33,803 bases of DNA. It comes from Bacteroidota bacterium (GTDB lineage: Bacteria > Bacteroidota > Rhodothermia > Rhodothermales > JANQRZ01). The stretch covers positions 1-33,803 of the forward strand of contig JBCDKT010000044.1 in the NCBI GenBank assembly GCA_038746285.1, written 5' to 3'. The notes beneath the pieces were generated by a model. The model ran no database searches. It was not told the DNA's origin and saw only the letters and a list, made by a program, of their open reading frames with translations. A program made the position numbers and the translations under genes. Positions 1 to 7,731 of the stretch are shown here, in pieces (positions within the stretch are counted from its first letter, which is position 1; the number at the start of each line of letters is the position of its first letter).

Positions 1-819
1 CCCGAGCGCCGTCGTCGCGTGGAGCGTCGCGCACCCGCCGGGGTGGCCCGTCGCCCAGGCGTCCAAGAGGTGGAGCGCCGCCTCGTCGCGGACCTCGCCC
101 ACGACGATTCGGTCGGGCGTGCAGCGGAGCGTGTGCCGGACGAGGTCGGCGAGCGACACGTCGTCGGAGGTTCGGAGCTGCAAGTGGTCGTCGGCCGCGC
201 ACTGGAGCTCGCCCGTGTCCTCCAGGACCACGATCCGCTCCTCGGGGAACAGGTCGGTCATCTCCTTCAAGAGCGCGTTGCAGAGCGTCGTCTTGCCCGA
301 TCCGGTCCCTCCGCAGACCAGGATGTTCTCGTGGGCCACGACGGCGTCGCGGAGCGCGGTCCGCTGTTTTGCCGTCATCACGGTGGGGACGTAGCTGTCG
401 AGGTCGAACACGCGCGAGGCCCGCTTGCGGATCACGAAGCACGAGGCCTCCGCCAGTGGCGATAGGAAGCCCTGGAGGCGGGCGCCCCCGAACGTGGCGT
501 CGGGGAGCTCGGCCTGGACGGTCGGCGTGCCGCCGTGGAGCGCGTCGCCGTGGAAGGCGGCCACGGCGTGCAGGAACTGCTCAACGCGGGCGGCGCGGAG
601 CTGGACGCCCGCGAGCACCTTGCCCCGTGAGTGCGTGTCGAGACGCAGCCGGCCGTCGCCGTTGACGTAGACCTCGGTTACGTCGTCGTCGGCGAAGGCC
701 TCGACGACGCGCGGGCCGAGGTACCGCTCCATGAGCTCGCGGTAGCGGCCCTCACGCCCCGCTTCGGTGCTCCCGTCGGCGCCGGCCGGGGTCTGTTGAG
801 GGCGGGAGGACGTGGGCAC
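1..819 (-). CDS. trbB: TrbB/VirB11-like conjugation ATPase (partial, C-terminus beyond window)
   Basis: Secretion-type AAA ATPase that would power DNA transfer or pilus assembly on the cytoplasmic face of a type IV secretion system. The minus-strand frame is open from a GTG at 819 to the window edge. It shows a Walker A motif (GGTGSGKTT, Lys about residue 176 from the GTG), an acidic VLEDTGEL segment, an RTSD segment, and a GEVRDEAALHLLDAWATGHP stretch typical of the VirB11/TrbB/GspE family. An alternative ATG lies at 732; the GTG adds a low-complexity N-terminus, so the start is uncertain. TraF lies 117 bp upstream on the same strand, as in RP4-like mating-pair genes. Only about 273 residues are visible; the family usually has over 300. 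The family call is firm; the symbol is by analogy. Confidence 0.85.
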   Translation of the reverse strand, partial: MPTSSRPQQTPAGADGSTEAGREGRYRELMERYLGPRVVEAFADDDVTEVYVNGDGRLRLDTHSRGKVLAGVQLRAARVEQFLHAVAAFHGDALHGGTPTVQAELPDATFGGARLQGFLSPLAEASCFVIRKRASRVFDLDSYVPTVMTAKQRTALRDAVVAHENILVCGGTGSGKTTLCNALLKEMTDLFPEERIVVLEDTGELQCAADDHLQLRTSDDVSLADLVRHTLRCTPDRIVVGEVRDEAALHLLDAWATGHPGGCATLHATTALG

Positions 820-936
820 GGACGGGGTTGGGGAAGTCGGGACCCGCCTCGGGCTACGCTCACCGGGCTGTCACCTCGTTCGGAGAGGCGGCCGGGCGGG
901 TCCGACGGGTAGAGCGCGCCCCGGCCGCGCCGAGGC

Positions 937-1515
937 TCAGTCCTCCGTCCAGAGCGGCCGGAGCCGTTCGAGGACGACGCGGACGGGGCCTGCGTAGCGG
1001 GAGTCGATCGACGTGGGCACCCGCCCCGAGTGAAGCCAGTACTCGCCAGGTCCGAGGACGCGCACCCCGAGTTCGGGCCGGACGCGCCGTCCCGCACGGT
1101 CGCGGACGAGCGGCGCGCTCGACGGCAGGAGCCTCCCCCCTACCCAGACGCCGCTGCGGTCGACGCGGACGGTGTCGCCTGGGAGGCCCGCGGCCGGCTT
1201 CGCGAGCGGGCGGACGCCGTTGGGGCGACCGGTGCCTCCGGGACACCGCCCGTTCGTCCAGTACCGGCCGAGACGTTGGATCGCTGCCGTGTCCGGGCAC
1301 GCGGCCACCAAGTCGCCCCGTGCGACCGGGCGCTCTCCCAGTGCCGAGGCGATGTAGAGCCCTCTCGGAAGGCTGGGCGTGGTGTTGACGCGGACGCCGA
1401 GCAGTGTCCCCACCGCCACGACGAGCACGGCTGTGCCGAGCGCAACGGACCACAGACGCAGGCGGCGCGCCCAACGGGCGTCCTGGCAGCGCGGTACTCC
1501 ACGTTCTTCTAGCAT
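937..1515 (-). CDS. traF: TraF-like S26 peptidase of conjugative transfer
   Basis: Membrane serine peptidase of the signal peptidase I clan; in RP4-type systems TraF matures and cyclises the pilin. The 192-aa protein has one N-terminal membrane segment (about residues 22-42). It then has NTTPSLPRGLY with the likely catalytic Ser48, PLAKPAAGLPGD with the likely general-base Lys106, and a C-terminal SIDSRYAGPV box, which is diagnostic for TraF. The length fits the family. The ATG at 1515 lies inside a cluster of CTAGNNN heptads that also occur around parA, so its transcription may answer to the partition regulator. It is transcribed toward the TrbB-like gene and is probably co-transcribed with it. 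Confidence 0.85.
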   Translation of the reverse strand: MLEERGVPRCQDARWARRLRLWSVALGTAVLVVAVGTLLGVRVNTTPSLPRGLYIASALGERPVARGDLVAACPDTAAIQRLGRYWTNGRCPGGTGRPNGVRPLAKPAAGLPGDTVRVDRSGVWVGGRLLPSSAPLVRDRAGRRVRPELGVRVLGPGEYWLHSGRVPTSIDSRYAGPVRVVLERLRPLWTED

Positions 1516-1536
1516 CTAGACCCTAGGCTCTACTCA
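1509..1536. repeat. CTAGNNN heptad array 1 (4 units, over traF start)
   Basis: CTAG occurs at 1509, 1516 and 1523, and CTAC at 1530, all exactly 7 bp apart. The units are CTAGCAT, CTAGACC, CTAGGCT and CTACTCA. The array overlaps the traF ATG (1513-1515 on the minus strand). The phase is off by 1 from array 2, so it is a separate array. Proposed role: operator bound by the ribbon-helix-helix protein encoded at 2486. Confidence 0.65.
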
Positions 1537-1593
1537 TCTCGCTCAGCGCCATTTCGGATCCCGAGGGCTCACGAGAGCCCCAGATTGTTGTAT

Positions 1594-1649
1594 CTAGTGT
1601 CTAGACTCTCGACAATAGACCCTAGCCAGTAGTATCTAGGGGCTAGGCT
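1594..1649. repeat. CTAGNNN heptad array 2 (8 units, upstream of parA)
   Basis: Eight 7-bp units in one phase: CTAG at 1594, 1601, 1622, 1636 and 1643, with variants CTCG at 1608, ATAG at 1615 and GTAG at 1629. The array ends 17 bp before the parA GTG. CTAG is otherwise scarce in this GC-rich window. Such arrays match how omega/ParG-type ribbon-helix-helix proteins bind 7-8 bp iterated sites. Likely the parA promoter operator and/or the centromere (parS/parC). Confidence 0.7.
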
Positions 1650-1666
1650 ATTTCCCCCCTCCCCCC

Positions 1667-2452
1667 GTGCGCGTCATCGCCTTCAGCAACCTCAAGGGCG
1701 GCTCGTCCAAGACGACCTCCTCGCTCGCCGTCGCGGCCGAACTGGCTCGTCGTGGCCGTCGCGTCTTGCTAGTCGATCTCGACCCGCAGGCGACGCTGAC
1801 CAAGTCGGCCGGGCTCGACCCGTCCCACGCCGCGGCGCAGTACCTCAAGGGCGAGATCGAAGCCGAGGCTGCCGTGCTCCGCCCCGCGGGGCTCTGGGAC
1901 AAGCCGCTCGCCGAGAACGGCGGCGCGCTCCACCTCGTCCCGGCCAGCCGCCAGCTCGTCCAGTTCGAGGGCCAGGCCGTCGCCCGGCTCGCCAACCGGC
2001 TCGTCGCGCTGCTCGACGCCGTCGAGGCGGACAACGACTTCGTCGTCATCGACTCGCCGCCCCAGGCGTCGGCGCTCGTCACGGCCACGCTCGCGTCCGC
2101 CGACGAGGTCTACGTGCCCGTCGCGTCGGGGCGCGGCGCGCTCGACGGGCTCGTCGACGTCGTCGAGCTCTCCAAGCGGTTCGGGACGACGCCGGTCTCA
2201 GGCGCGTTCGCGACGCGCGTCAACGTGTCGAGCCACCACGACCTCGACCTCGCCGAGTATGTCGCGCAGCAGATCACAGGCCCAGACGGGGAAGGGGGGC
2301 TCAAGACCTACATCCGGGAGACCGTCCGCGTCCGTGAGGCCGAGATGGCACGCGTCCCGCTTCCGTTCTACGACCCCTCGTCGACGGCGGCCCAGGACTA
2401 TGCCGCGCTGGCCGACGAGATCGAGGCGCGGCCGTCGCCGCGGATCGTGTAG
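1667..2452 (+). CDS. parA: ParA-family plasmid partition ATPase
   Basis: Deviant Walker A ATPase that positions plasmid copies on the nucoid. The 261-aa protein starts almost directly with the ATPase fold: KGGSSKTTSS (Walker A, signature Lys10 and Lys15), DLDPQATLT (A-prime) and VVIDSPPQ (Walker B). It lacks the N-terminal helix-turn-helix of type Ia ParA, so it is the short type Ib/delta kind, whose partner normally does the DNA binding and autoregulation. The start is GTG with a C-rich leader and no Shine-Dalgarno sequence. The partner gene follows after 33 bp, and heptad arrays flank parA on both sides. Confidence 0.92.
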   Translation: MRVIAFSNLKGGSSKTTSSLAVAAELARRGRRVLLVDLDPQATLTKSAGLDPSHAAAQYLKGEIEAEAAVLRPAGLWDKPLAENGGALHLVPASRQLVQFEGQAVARLANRLVALLDAVEADNDFVVIDSPPQASALVTATLASADEVYVPVASGRGALDGLVDVVELSKRFGTTPVSGAFATRVNVSSHHDLDLAEYVAQQITGPDGEGGLKTYIRETVRVREAEMARVPLPFYDPSSTAAQDYAALADEIEARPSPRIV

Positions 2453-2490
2453 CCCCTAGCACCTAACGTCTAGACCCTAGTACCTATGGC
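2449..2490. repeat. CTAGNNN heptad array 3 (6 units, between parA and its partner)
   Basis: Six consecutive 7-bp units: GTAGCCC, CTAGCAC, CTAACGT, CTAGACC, CTAGTAC and CTATGGC, starting at 2449, 2456, 2463, 2470, 2477 and 2484. They run from the parA stop codon through the ATG of the partner gene (2486), so the whole junction is repeat. A bound regulator could block translation or internal transcription of its own gene. This is the most regular of the three arrays. Confidence 0.7.
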
Positions 2491-2911
2491 GAAGTCTCGC
2501 AAGCCCCGCCTCAACATCGGCCCCGCCACGACGGAGGGGACCGCCTTCGACGGCGCGTTCGGCACCGCCACTGCGCCCGTCTCGAACGAGCCGGCCGCGG
2601 CCGAGTCTCACAAGAAGTCCAGGCCAAAGAAGGCACGGTCCGACAGCGCCGTAGGCCCGGCCAAGCCCGTCCAGCGGGCCGAGACGCCTGCGCCGGGCGA
2701 CGGCGAGTACGAGCGGATCGTCCAGGGCAACTGGAACGTCCCGGCCTGGATGCGCGCGAAGGTCCGGGCGGCGGCCGAGGAGGGGGGGCTAAGCCAGAAC
2801 GATGTGGTCCAGGAGGCGCTGAGGCGCCACCTGGAAGAGACCGAGCGGGGCAGGGGAGGGAAGTTCGCCCTCGAGGCCCGGCACTTCGGCGTCAGACGCG
2901 GTCGGCGCTGA
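2486..2911 (+). CDS. Ribbon-helix-helix partition partner (ParG/omega-like)
   Basis: A 141-aa basic protein with an unstructured N-terminus (about residues 1-75, rich in Lys, Pro and Ala) and a C-terminal segment reading NWNVPAWMRAKVRAAAEEGG, then LSQNDVVQEALRRHLEE. The latter fits a ribbon-helix-helix DNA-binding fold: a short strand, an amphipathic helix, then a second helix. Position directly after a short ParA, a disordered basic N-terminus (which in ParG-type proteins stimulates the ATPase) and surrounding heptad repeats together argue for the centromere-binding partner. No ParB-type HTH or CTPase motif is seen. The name is inferred from context; the fold was judged by eye. Confidence 0.75.
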   Translation: MAKSRKPRLNIGPATTEGTAFDGAFGTATAPVSNEPAAAESHKKSRPKKARSDSAVGPAKPVQRAETPAPGDGEYERIVQGNWNVPAWMRAKVRAAAEEGGLSQNDVVQEALRRHLEETERGRGGKFALEARHFGVRRGRR

Positions 2912-2931
2912 GGCGGTCGGCGCGGCGGAGG

Positions 2932-4164
2932 CTACCGTCGGCTGCGCCCGAGGGCTGCCGCCCCCACCAGCGCTGCGACCGCCCCGAGGGCGACGCCGAC
3001 GACCCACGGTTGGACCCGTGGCGTCAGTGGACCGCCCGCGTCAGTGCCCGTCACAGGGCTCCCAGGAGCGGCGTCCATAGCGAGCGCGCGGAGCTCGGCC
3101 GAGAGGTCGGCCACGGACGGCGGGCGGCGGCCCACGTCGTCGCTCATCGCGCGGGCGATGACCGGACGGAGCGGGTCCTCCGCCTCCAGGTACGGCCCGG
3201 CGAGCTCGTAGAGCAGCGCTCCAAGTGCGTACACGTCCGAGGCGCGGCTCGGCTCTCCCCCGGCCACGATCTCGGGGGCGGCGAAGCCGTACGTGAACGG
3301 CCGCCACGTCGCAGTCGTAGACCCGTCGCCCCCTGAGCGCCAGCGCGTGGCTACGCCGAAGTCGAGGAGCTTGGCAACTGGGCGGCCCTCATCGTCGTCG
3401 GCCACGAGCACGTTCTCGGGCTTCACGTCGCCGTGGACCACCCCGCGTCCGTGGGCATGGCGGACGGCCGCGCAGACCTGCCCGAAGAGCGAGAGCCGGT
3501 CGCGGAGCCGGAGCCCCCTTCGGTCGGCGTAGGTCGTCACGGGCTCGCCGTCGACGTGCTCCATCGCGAAGTAGGGCCGCCCGTCGGCCGTGAACCCCGC
3601 GTCGTAGAGCCGGGCGACGTTGGGGTGGCAAAGGCCCGCGAGGTGCCGCCGCTCCTCCAGGAATCGCTCGGCGTCGGGGTCCTCGGCCTCGCTCCGGAGG
3701 ACCGGACCCGATAGCACCTTAACGGCGGCCTGTAGACCCACGTCCGGCCGCTCGGCGAGGTAGACGACGCCCATCCCGCCGCGTCCGACCTCGCGTGCGA
3801 CGCGGTACTCGCCCACGGCGTCGCCGGGCGTCAGCGCGGGGTCGGCGACGGAGGCCGCGAACGACTCGGCGGCAGGCCGCGCCAGGAAGTCGGCCTCTGG
3901 CGCGGCGGAGAAGGCCCACGCGAGCCGCTCGGCCCGCGCGCCCAGCTCGGGTGAGAGCGATCGGGCCGTCGCGATCGCCGCGGCCTGGTCGGCCGAGTCC
4001 AAGAGTAGGTCGAGGAGCACCCCGTCCACGCGAACGTAGCGGCCCACGGGGTCTCCGCCAGACGCTTCGGCGATCCTGCGCCGGAGGGCGCCAACGGCGT
4101 GCGGCTCGTCGGCGCGGTGCTCGGCGGCGTCCCCGCCGTCCCGTTGGGCGGGGAGGGGCTTCAT
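2932..4164 (-). CDS. PknB-type Ser/Thr protein kinase with C-terminal membrane anchor
   Basis: A 410-aa Hanks-type kinase. An N-terminal region of about 115 residues precedes the kinase domain, a layout common for kinases encoded beside TIGR02999 sigma factors. Visible motifs: glycine loop GRGGMGVVYLAE, AAVKVL Lys, catalytic loop VVHGDVKPENVL (HGD in place of HRD), metal-binding LLDFGVA, and AAPE. A hydrophobic segment near the C-terminus (WVVGVALGAVAALVGAAAL) ends in Arg residues, so the kinase domain would be cytoplasmic with little outside. It overlaps the upstream sigma factor gene by ATGA, implying translational coupling. The substrate is unknown; the sigma factor is an obvious candidate. 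Confidence 0.9.
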   Translation of the reverse strand: MKPLPAQRDGGDAAEHRADEPHAVGALRRRIAEASGGDPVGRYVRVDGVLLDLLLDSADQAAAIATARSLSPELGARAERLAWAFSAAPEADFLARPAAESFAASVADPALTPGDAVGEYRVAREVGRGGMGVVYLAERPDVGLQAAVKVLSGPVLRSEAEDPDAERFLEERRHLAGLCHPNVARLYDAGFTADGRPYFAMEHVDGEPVTTYADRRGLRLRDRLSLFGQVCAAVRHAHGRGVVHGDVKPENVLVADDDEGRPVAKLLDFGVATRWRSGGDGSTTATWRPFTYGFAAPEIVAGGEPSRASDVYALGALLYELAGPYLEAEDPLRPVIARAMSDDVGRRPPSVADLSAELRALAMDAAPGSPVTGTDAGGPLTPRVQPWVVGVALGAVAALVGAAALGRSRR

Positions 4165-4811
4165 CGGGCCTTTGGGGCTTGGGCAGCCTCTGAGGTTGGC
4201 ACCCCGGAGACCGCGTCCTCAGAGACGTAGGCGTAGAGCAGCGTCCGAGCCTTCTCCCAGTCGCGTTTCACAGTCGCCGGGCTCGTCCCCGTCGCCGAGG
4301 CGATCTCTGCGATCTCGAGCCCCGCGAAGAACTTGAGCTCGACCACCCGGCGCAGCCGCTCCCCTCGGGGACCGACGCGCCGAAGCCGCTCCATCGCCAC
4401 GTCGAGGTCGACGGCGAGCGCGGCCCACCCCTCGGCTCCCATAGGGTCCGAGCCCGCCCGGACGTCGTGGTCGCTCAGCGAGAGTGCGCGCGTGCCGCCG
4501 CCGCGCTTGTCCGCCCGCCGTTTCCGGGCCGCGCTAACGAGCACGTTCCGCATCGCTCGCGCGTAAAGCCCCAGCGGCACGGCGTCGCCCCGCCCGATCG
4601 CGCTGGCCTCGCGCGTGGACTCCCGCTGGAGTGCGAGGTAGGCCTCGTGGACGAGCCCGGTCGTTCCGAGCGTGATCCCAGGGTCCTCCCGCGATCGGAG
4701 CCGCCTCGCCATCGTGCGGAGGTCGGCGTAGACGGCGCGCTCAGCGTCGGCCTCGGTGCGGATAGAGCGAGCAGGAAGCGTGTACCGGGTCGGTTGGGCC
4801 GTGCGGATCAT
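4161..4811 (-). CDS. ECF-subfamily sigma-70 factor (TIGR02999-like)
   Basis: A 216-aa ECF sigma factor. Region 2 includes LVHEAYLALQRE and the RNVLVSAARKRRADKRGGG stretch. Region 4 includes KFFAGLEIAEIASATGTSPA followed by TVKRDWEKAR, the typical -35 recognition helix. Its gene ends in an ATGA overlap with a Ser/Thr kinase and no anti-sigma factor gene is nearby. This pairing is seen widely in Planctomycetes, Acidobacteria and Rhodothermota, where kinase control of the sigma factor is suspected. A LexA-like gene lies 24 bp upstream on the same strand, so all three may be one transcript. Confidence 0.9.
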   Translation of the reverse strand: MIRTAQPTRYTLPARSIRTEADAERAVYADLRTMARRLRSREDPGITLGTTGLVHEAYLALQRESTREASAIGRGDAVPLGLYARAMRNVLVSAARKRRADKRGGGTRALSLSDHDVRAGSDPMGAEGWAALAVDLDVAMERLRRVGPRGERLRRVVELKFFAGLEIAEIASATGTSPATVKRDWEKARTLLYAYVSEDAVSGVPTSEAAQAPKAR

Positions 4812-4835
4812 CGGACGTGGCGGGGAAGGGGACAG

Positions 4836-5465
4836 TTATCGGAAGGCGCGGACCGCGAGCGCCGCTACAGCGACGCCCTGGACCCGGACGGCCCGCGCGG
4901 GCACCCGCTGCTCGGGGAACTCAGGGTTGGCCGCGACGAGGCGGACGTAGGACCCGTCGCGGACGACGCGCTTGAGCGTGTTCCCCTCGCCCTCGACGTA
5001 GACCGAGCACACGTCGGTCTCGGTCGGGGCGACGTCGGGCCGCATCACGAGCGTCATGCCGGGCGCGATGCCGGCCTCGATCATCGAGTACCCCTCGACA
5101 TCGAGGAGGTAGTCGCCCGGCCGCATCTGGGGGACGAGGTCGGGGAGCGTGGCGACGAACTCGTCGGCCTGGTACGAGACCTCCGTGATGGGGCCAGCCG
5201 GGATGGTCCCGAGCCGGGGCCAGAGACGCGCCCGCCCGCTCCGCTCGCCCTCGTCGGTCAGCTCGATCTGGAGCGGGACGCCCCGCCCGCCCGACGTGAG
5301 CCGGACGAACCCAGCCTCTTCGAGCTTGCGGAGGTGGGCGTAGACGGCCGACGTGCCCTTGAGCCCCATCCGGCGCGCGAGCTCGCGGCCGTTCGGCGCC
5401 GCGCCGCGCCTGCGGACGGCGTCCCGGATGAGGCCGAGGAGCTCGGACTGGCGGGGGTAGAGCAC
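4836..5465 (-). CDS. lexA: LexA-like autocleaving repressor (HTH + S24 peptidase)
   Basis: A 209-aa repressor. The N-terminal winged helix (residues 1-60, with NGRELARRMG then LKGTSAVYAHLRKLEEAGFV) resembles the LexA DNA-binding domain. The C-terminal half is an S24 peptidase with cleavage site PAG (Ala90-Gly91), nucleophile Ser127 in VEGYSMIEAG, and general base Lys165 in NTLKRVV. The start is GTG at 5465. A palindrome 28 bp upstream is a good autoregulatory operator. It is followed by an ECF sigma factor and kinase with only a 24-bp gap, which would place them under damage control. It could be an accessory LexA or a mobile-element repressor rather than the chromosomal SOS LexA. Confidence 0.88.
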   Translation of the reverse strand: MLYPRQSELLGLIRDAVRRRGAAPNGRELARRMGLKGTSAVYAHLRKLEEAGFVRLTSGGRGVPLQIELTDEGERSGRARLWPRLGTIPAGPITEVSYQADEFVATLPDLVPQMRPGDYLLDVEGYSMIEAGIAPGMTLVMRPDVAPTETDVCSVYVEGEGNTLKRVVRDGSYVRLVAANPEFPEQRVPARAVRVQGVAVAALAVRAFR

Positions 5466-5493
5466 GGCGGAGGTTGTGTGACGGAGCGGGTGT

Positions 5494-5519
5494 CAGTTTA
5501 CACCTCCAGGTGATAACTG
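5494..5519. promoter_or_regulatory. Putative LexA operator (26-bp palindrome)
   Basis: Two 12-nt arms, CAGTTTACACCT and AGGTGATAACTG, flank a CC centre and match at 10 of 12 positions. The site is 28 bp upstream of the lexA GTG in a locally AT-richer stretch. The position suggests autorepression. No second copy was noticed in the window. Confidence 0.55.
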
Positions 5520-5568
5520 GATCCAAAGAATCTCCTGACGTGAGCACTGGGAGGCGATGTGGTGACAT

Positions 5569-5590
5569 TGATTGAATCGCAAGTCAATCA
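5569..5590. promoter_or_regulatory. Inverted repeat TGATTGA-N8-TCAATCA
   Basis: Perfect 7-bp arms separated by 8 nt, in the AT-rich gap between the divergent lexA and methyltransferase genes, about 130 bp before the methyltransferase ATG. It looks like an operator for a dimeric regulator; which regulator is unknown. The rest of the 5520-5723 gap shows nothing further that could be named. Confidence 0.4.
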
Positions 5591-5723
5591 GAAACAGATG
5601 TGTAGGGGCTTGCAGTGTGGGCGAGCGGTTTACGCGGTGGATCCGGTCGGCGGTGCCACCGGCGCGATCCCCAGTGACGCACCGTCGGCACCGCCTACGC
5701 ATCGGACCTCCTCCACGCCTGCC

Positions 5724-6725
5724 ATGAACCACGATCTGAACCCGTCCAGCGCGACCGTAAGCCTCGCGCGATCCGTCCAGCTCTCCGTCGCCGAGTCGGC
5801 ACCGCTCTCGTCGGCCGACCTCTTCGCGCTCGCAGCCAACGCCTGCGGCGGGACGCTCGCCCAGGGCGCCTTCACGCCCCGCGACGCCTACGACGCCGCC
5901 GAGCTCGGGCTTCACCTCCACCTGCTCCGTACCGTCGGGCCGCTTCAGAAAGAGGCCTCTGGCGTCCGCGACGCGCTCGCCGAGGTCGAACGGCTCTCGG
6001 CGCTCCTGCCCAGCCAGACGCGCCGGACGGCTGCGCAGATCGACTACCAGCAGTTCTCGACGCCAGCTGCCTACGCCGGGTTGTGCGCCTGGATTGCCGG
6101 GGTGGGGGAGGGGCACCGCGTCCTGGAGCCCTCCGCCGGGACCGGCGCGCTCTGCGCGTTCGCCCTCGCGGCGGGCGCCACGGTCCACGCCAACGAGCTG
6201 TGCGGGCGCCGGGCCGACCTGCTGGCGGTGCTCCTTGCCGAGGCTGACCAGAACCCATCTCAGGCGCTCACACGCGAGAACGCCGACCACCTCGACGCCA
6301 TCCTTCCGCCAGAGGCCCGTGCCGACGTGGTGCTCATGAACCCGCCGTTCTCCCAGACCGCCGGGCGGCTCGGACGCCGCCGAATCCCGACGGTCGGGAC
6401 CGACCACGTGCTCCAGGCGCTCCGGCGCCTCGACCCGGGCGGGCGGCTGGTGGCCGTACTCAGCGCAGGCGTCCGCCGCGGCAAGCCAACGCATCGGCCG
6501 TTCTTCGAAGCCATTGAGGCCCACCCGTTCCAGCTCCGGGCCGACGTCGAGGTCGGCGGCGCCGTCTACCGCCCGTACGGGACCTCTGTGCGCACGCGCC
6601 TCCTCATCGTGGACCGAACGCCGGAACGCTCGTCCGGCGACGACGGGGACCGTGTGGAGGCCGTCGTCGAGAGCGTCGGCGACGCCGTGGCCGCTCTGGC
6701 GCCCGTCGGGCGAGCGCCCGCGTAG
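5724..6725 (+). CDS. N6-adenine DNA methyltransferase-like protein
   Basis: A 333-aa class I methyltransferase. The SAM-binding motif VLEPSAGTGALCAFA starts near residue 133, and the catalytic NPPF motif (VVLMNPPFSQ) is at about residues 206-209, the signature of amino-methylating DNA methyltransferases. The N-terminal 110 residues are helical and lack a recognised domain. The ATG at 5724 was chosen over an upstream ATG at 5559 because the intervening residues look non-coding and overlap a palindrome. No restriction endonuclease gene is adjacent. It resembles the methyltransferase part of large plasmid methyltransferase-helicase proteins, so an orphan methylase or anti-restriction role is possible. 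Confidence 0.8.
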   Translation: MNHDLNPSSATVSLARSVQLSVAESAPLSSADLFALAANACGGTLAQGAFTPRDAYDAAELGLHLHLLRTVGPLQKEASGVRDALAEVERLSALLPSQTRRTAAQIDYQQFSTPAAYAGLCAWIAGVGEGHRVLEPSAGTGALCAFALAAGATVHANELCGRRADLLAVLLAEADQNPSQALTRENADHLDAILPPEARADVVLMNPPFSQTAGRLGRRRIPTVGTDHVLQALRRLDPGGRLVAVLSAGVRRGKPTHRPFFEAIEAHPFQLRADVEVGGAVYRPYGTSVRTRLLIVDRTPERSSGDDGDRVEAVVESVGDAVAALAPVGRAPA

Positions 6726-6734
6726 CGGCGGGCG

Positions 6735-7730
6735 CTACGGGGCCACGACGTCCGCCCACCCACGCCCCGCGTCCCGCACCAACCCCAGCAGACGCCGCCG
6801 CCTCTGGCGCTGACGCTCCACCGACCGTGCGAACTCGGCTGCCTCCGCGACCGGCACCCCCCCCGCCGTCAGAGAACCGAGAGGAGGGGCCTCTGGCGCC
6901 TCGTCCGCCGCGTCCACGAACGACGCGCTGAGCGTGTCCAGGTACGCTCCCAGCACGCCCCGGAGTGGCTCCACTTCCGCCGGTGCCATCCGGGCCGAGA
7001 GTCCCACGCCGCCGGCGAGCAGGAGCAGCGCCTCGTCCAGGACGGCCAGCATGACGGGCGCCGAGGTCCGTCGCTCTTCGCTCTGGAAGAAGTGGAGAGC
7101 CGGGTACGCTTCGTGTCGCCTCCCGTGCGCCTCTACGAGCGGGACGAGGTTCGCCAGGTGGGCCGCCAGGCCGTCGAAGCCCGAGCCGGTCCAGGCGCCC
7201 GTCACGACGGCCTGGGGCGTCTCGCCCAGCGCGTGCGCCGCGCCGGCGAGCTGGCGCGCGCCCGTTACCGCCCCGACCACCTGGAGCACGTAGGTCACGA
7301 CGAGCGTCACAACCGCGAATCCGTTGAGCGCGGCGGCGCTCGCGACGACGCCCCAGCCGCCCGACCCCGGCGCCCACAGCGCGCCGAGCCCGAGCGTCCA
7401 GAGGTACGTGCCCACCACGTACGCCCGCGACCAAGCGTCAGCAGGCGCCCCCGTCTTCGGGTCTACGACCGAGGCGGGGTCGGCCGAGAAGACCAGCCAC
7501 CACCCCAGCCACAGCGCGCCGACCCACCACAAAAAAGCGGCCACGAGCGTGGTTGGCCCGACCCAGCCCGGCGCCCGGCCGGAGCCGACCGCCTTACCCA
7601 GCGTGTAGACGCCCCGCCCAATCCGGCCTGAGACCGGCCCCGCGCCCCGAGGCGCTACCGTCGTCCAGAGCGCGTCAACGAGCGCGAGCGCGACGACGGC
7701 CGCTCCCGCGAGTCCGAGGAGGGCAGGCAC
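6735..7730 (-). CDS. K+-channel-like membrane protein with altered filter
   Basis: A 331-aa protein with an N-terminal hydrophobic helix (about 2-24), a TM segment (about 57-83), a re-entrant pore-like stretch TYLWTLGLGALWAP (109-121) and a following TM helix (about 128-153). A long cytoplasmic helical C-terminus ends in basic residues. The order TM-pore-TM and the TLGLG core match bacterial two-TM potassium channels, in which the filter usually reads T-x-G-x-G-D. Here Asp is replaced by Ala117, so selectivity may differ or conduction may be lost. The gene begins 1 bp after the rhodopsin stop region on the same strand, so the two are almost certainly co-expressed. The channel call is from pattern, not a database hit. 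Confidence 0.65.
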   Translation of the reverse strand: MPALLGLAGAAVVALALVDALWTTVAPRGAGPVSGRIGRGVYTLGKAVGSGRAPGWVGPTTLVAAFLWWVGALWLGWWLVFSADPASVVDPKTGAPADAWSRAYVVGTYLWTLGLGALWAPGSGGWGVVASAAALNGFAVVTLVVTYVLQVVGAVTGARQLAGAAHALGETPQAVVTGAWTGSGFDGLAAHLANLVPLVEAHGRRHEAYPALHFFQSEERRTSAPVMLAVLDEALLLLAGGVGLSARMAPAEVEPLRGVLGAYLDTLSASFVDAADEAPEAPPLGSLTAGGVPVAEAAEFARSVERQRQRRRRLLGLVRDAGRGWADVVAP

Positions 7731-7731
7731 G

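Noticed and set aside
1594-1649. CTAG heptads as replication iterons
   Set aside because: Replication iterons are usually 17-22 bp and lie next to a rep gene, and none is visible. The fit to a ribbon-helix-helix partition site is better, though an origin role is not excluded.
5724-6725. Methyltransferase as part of a complete restriction-modification system
   Set aside because: No endonuclease or specificity subunit is encoded on either side.
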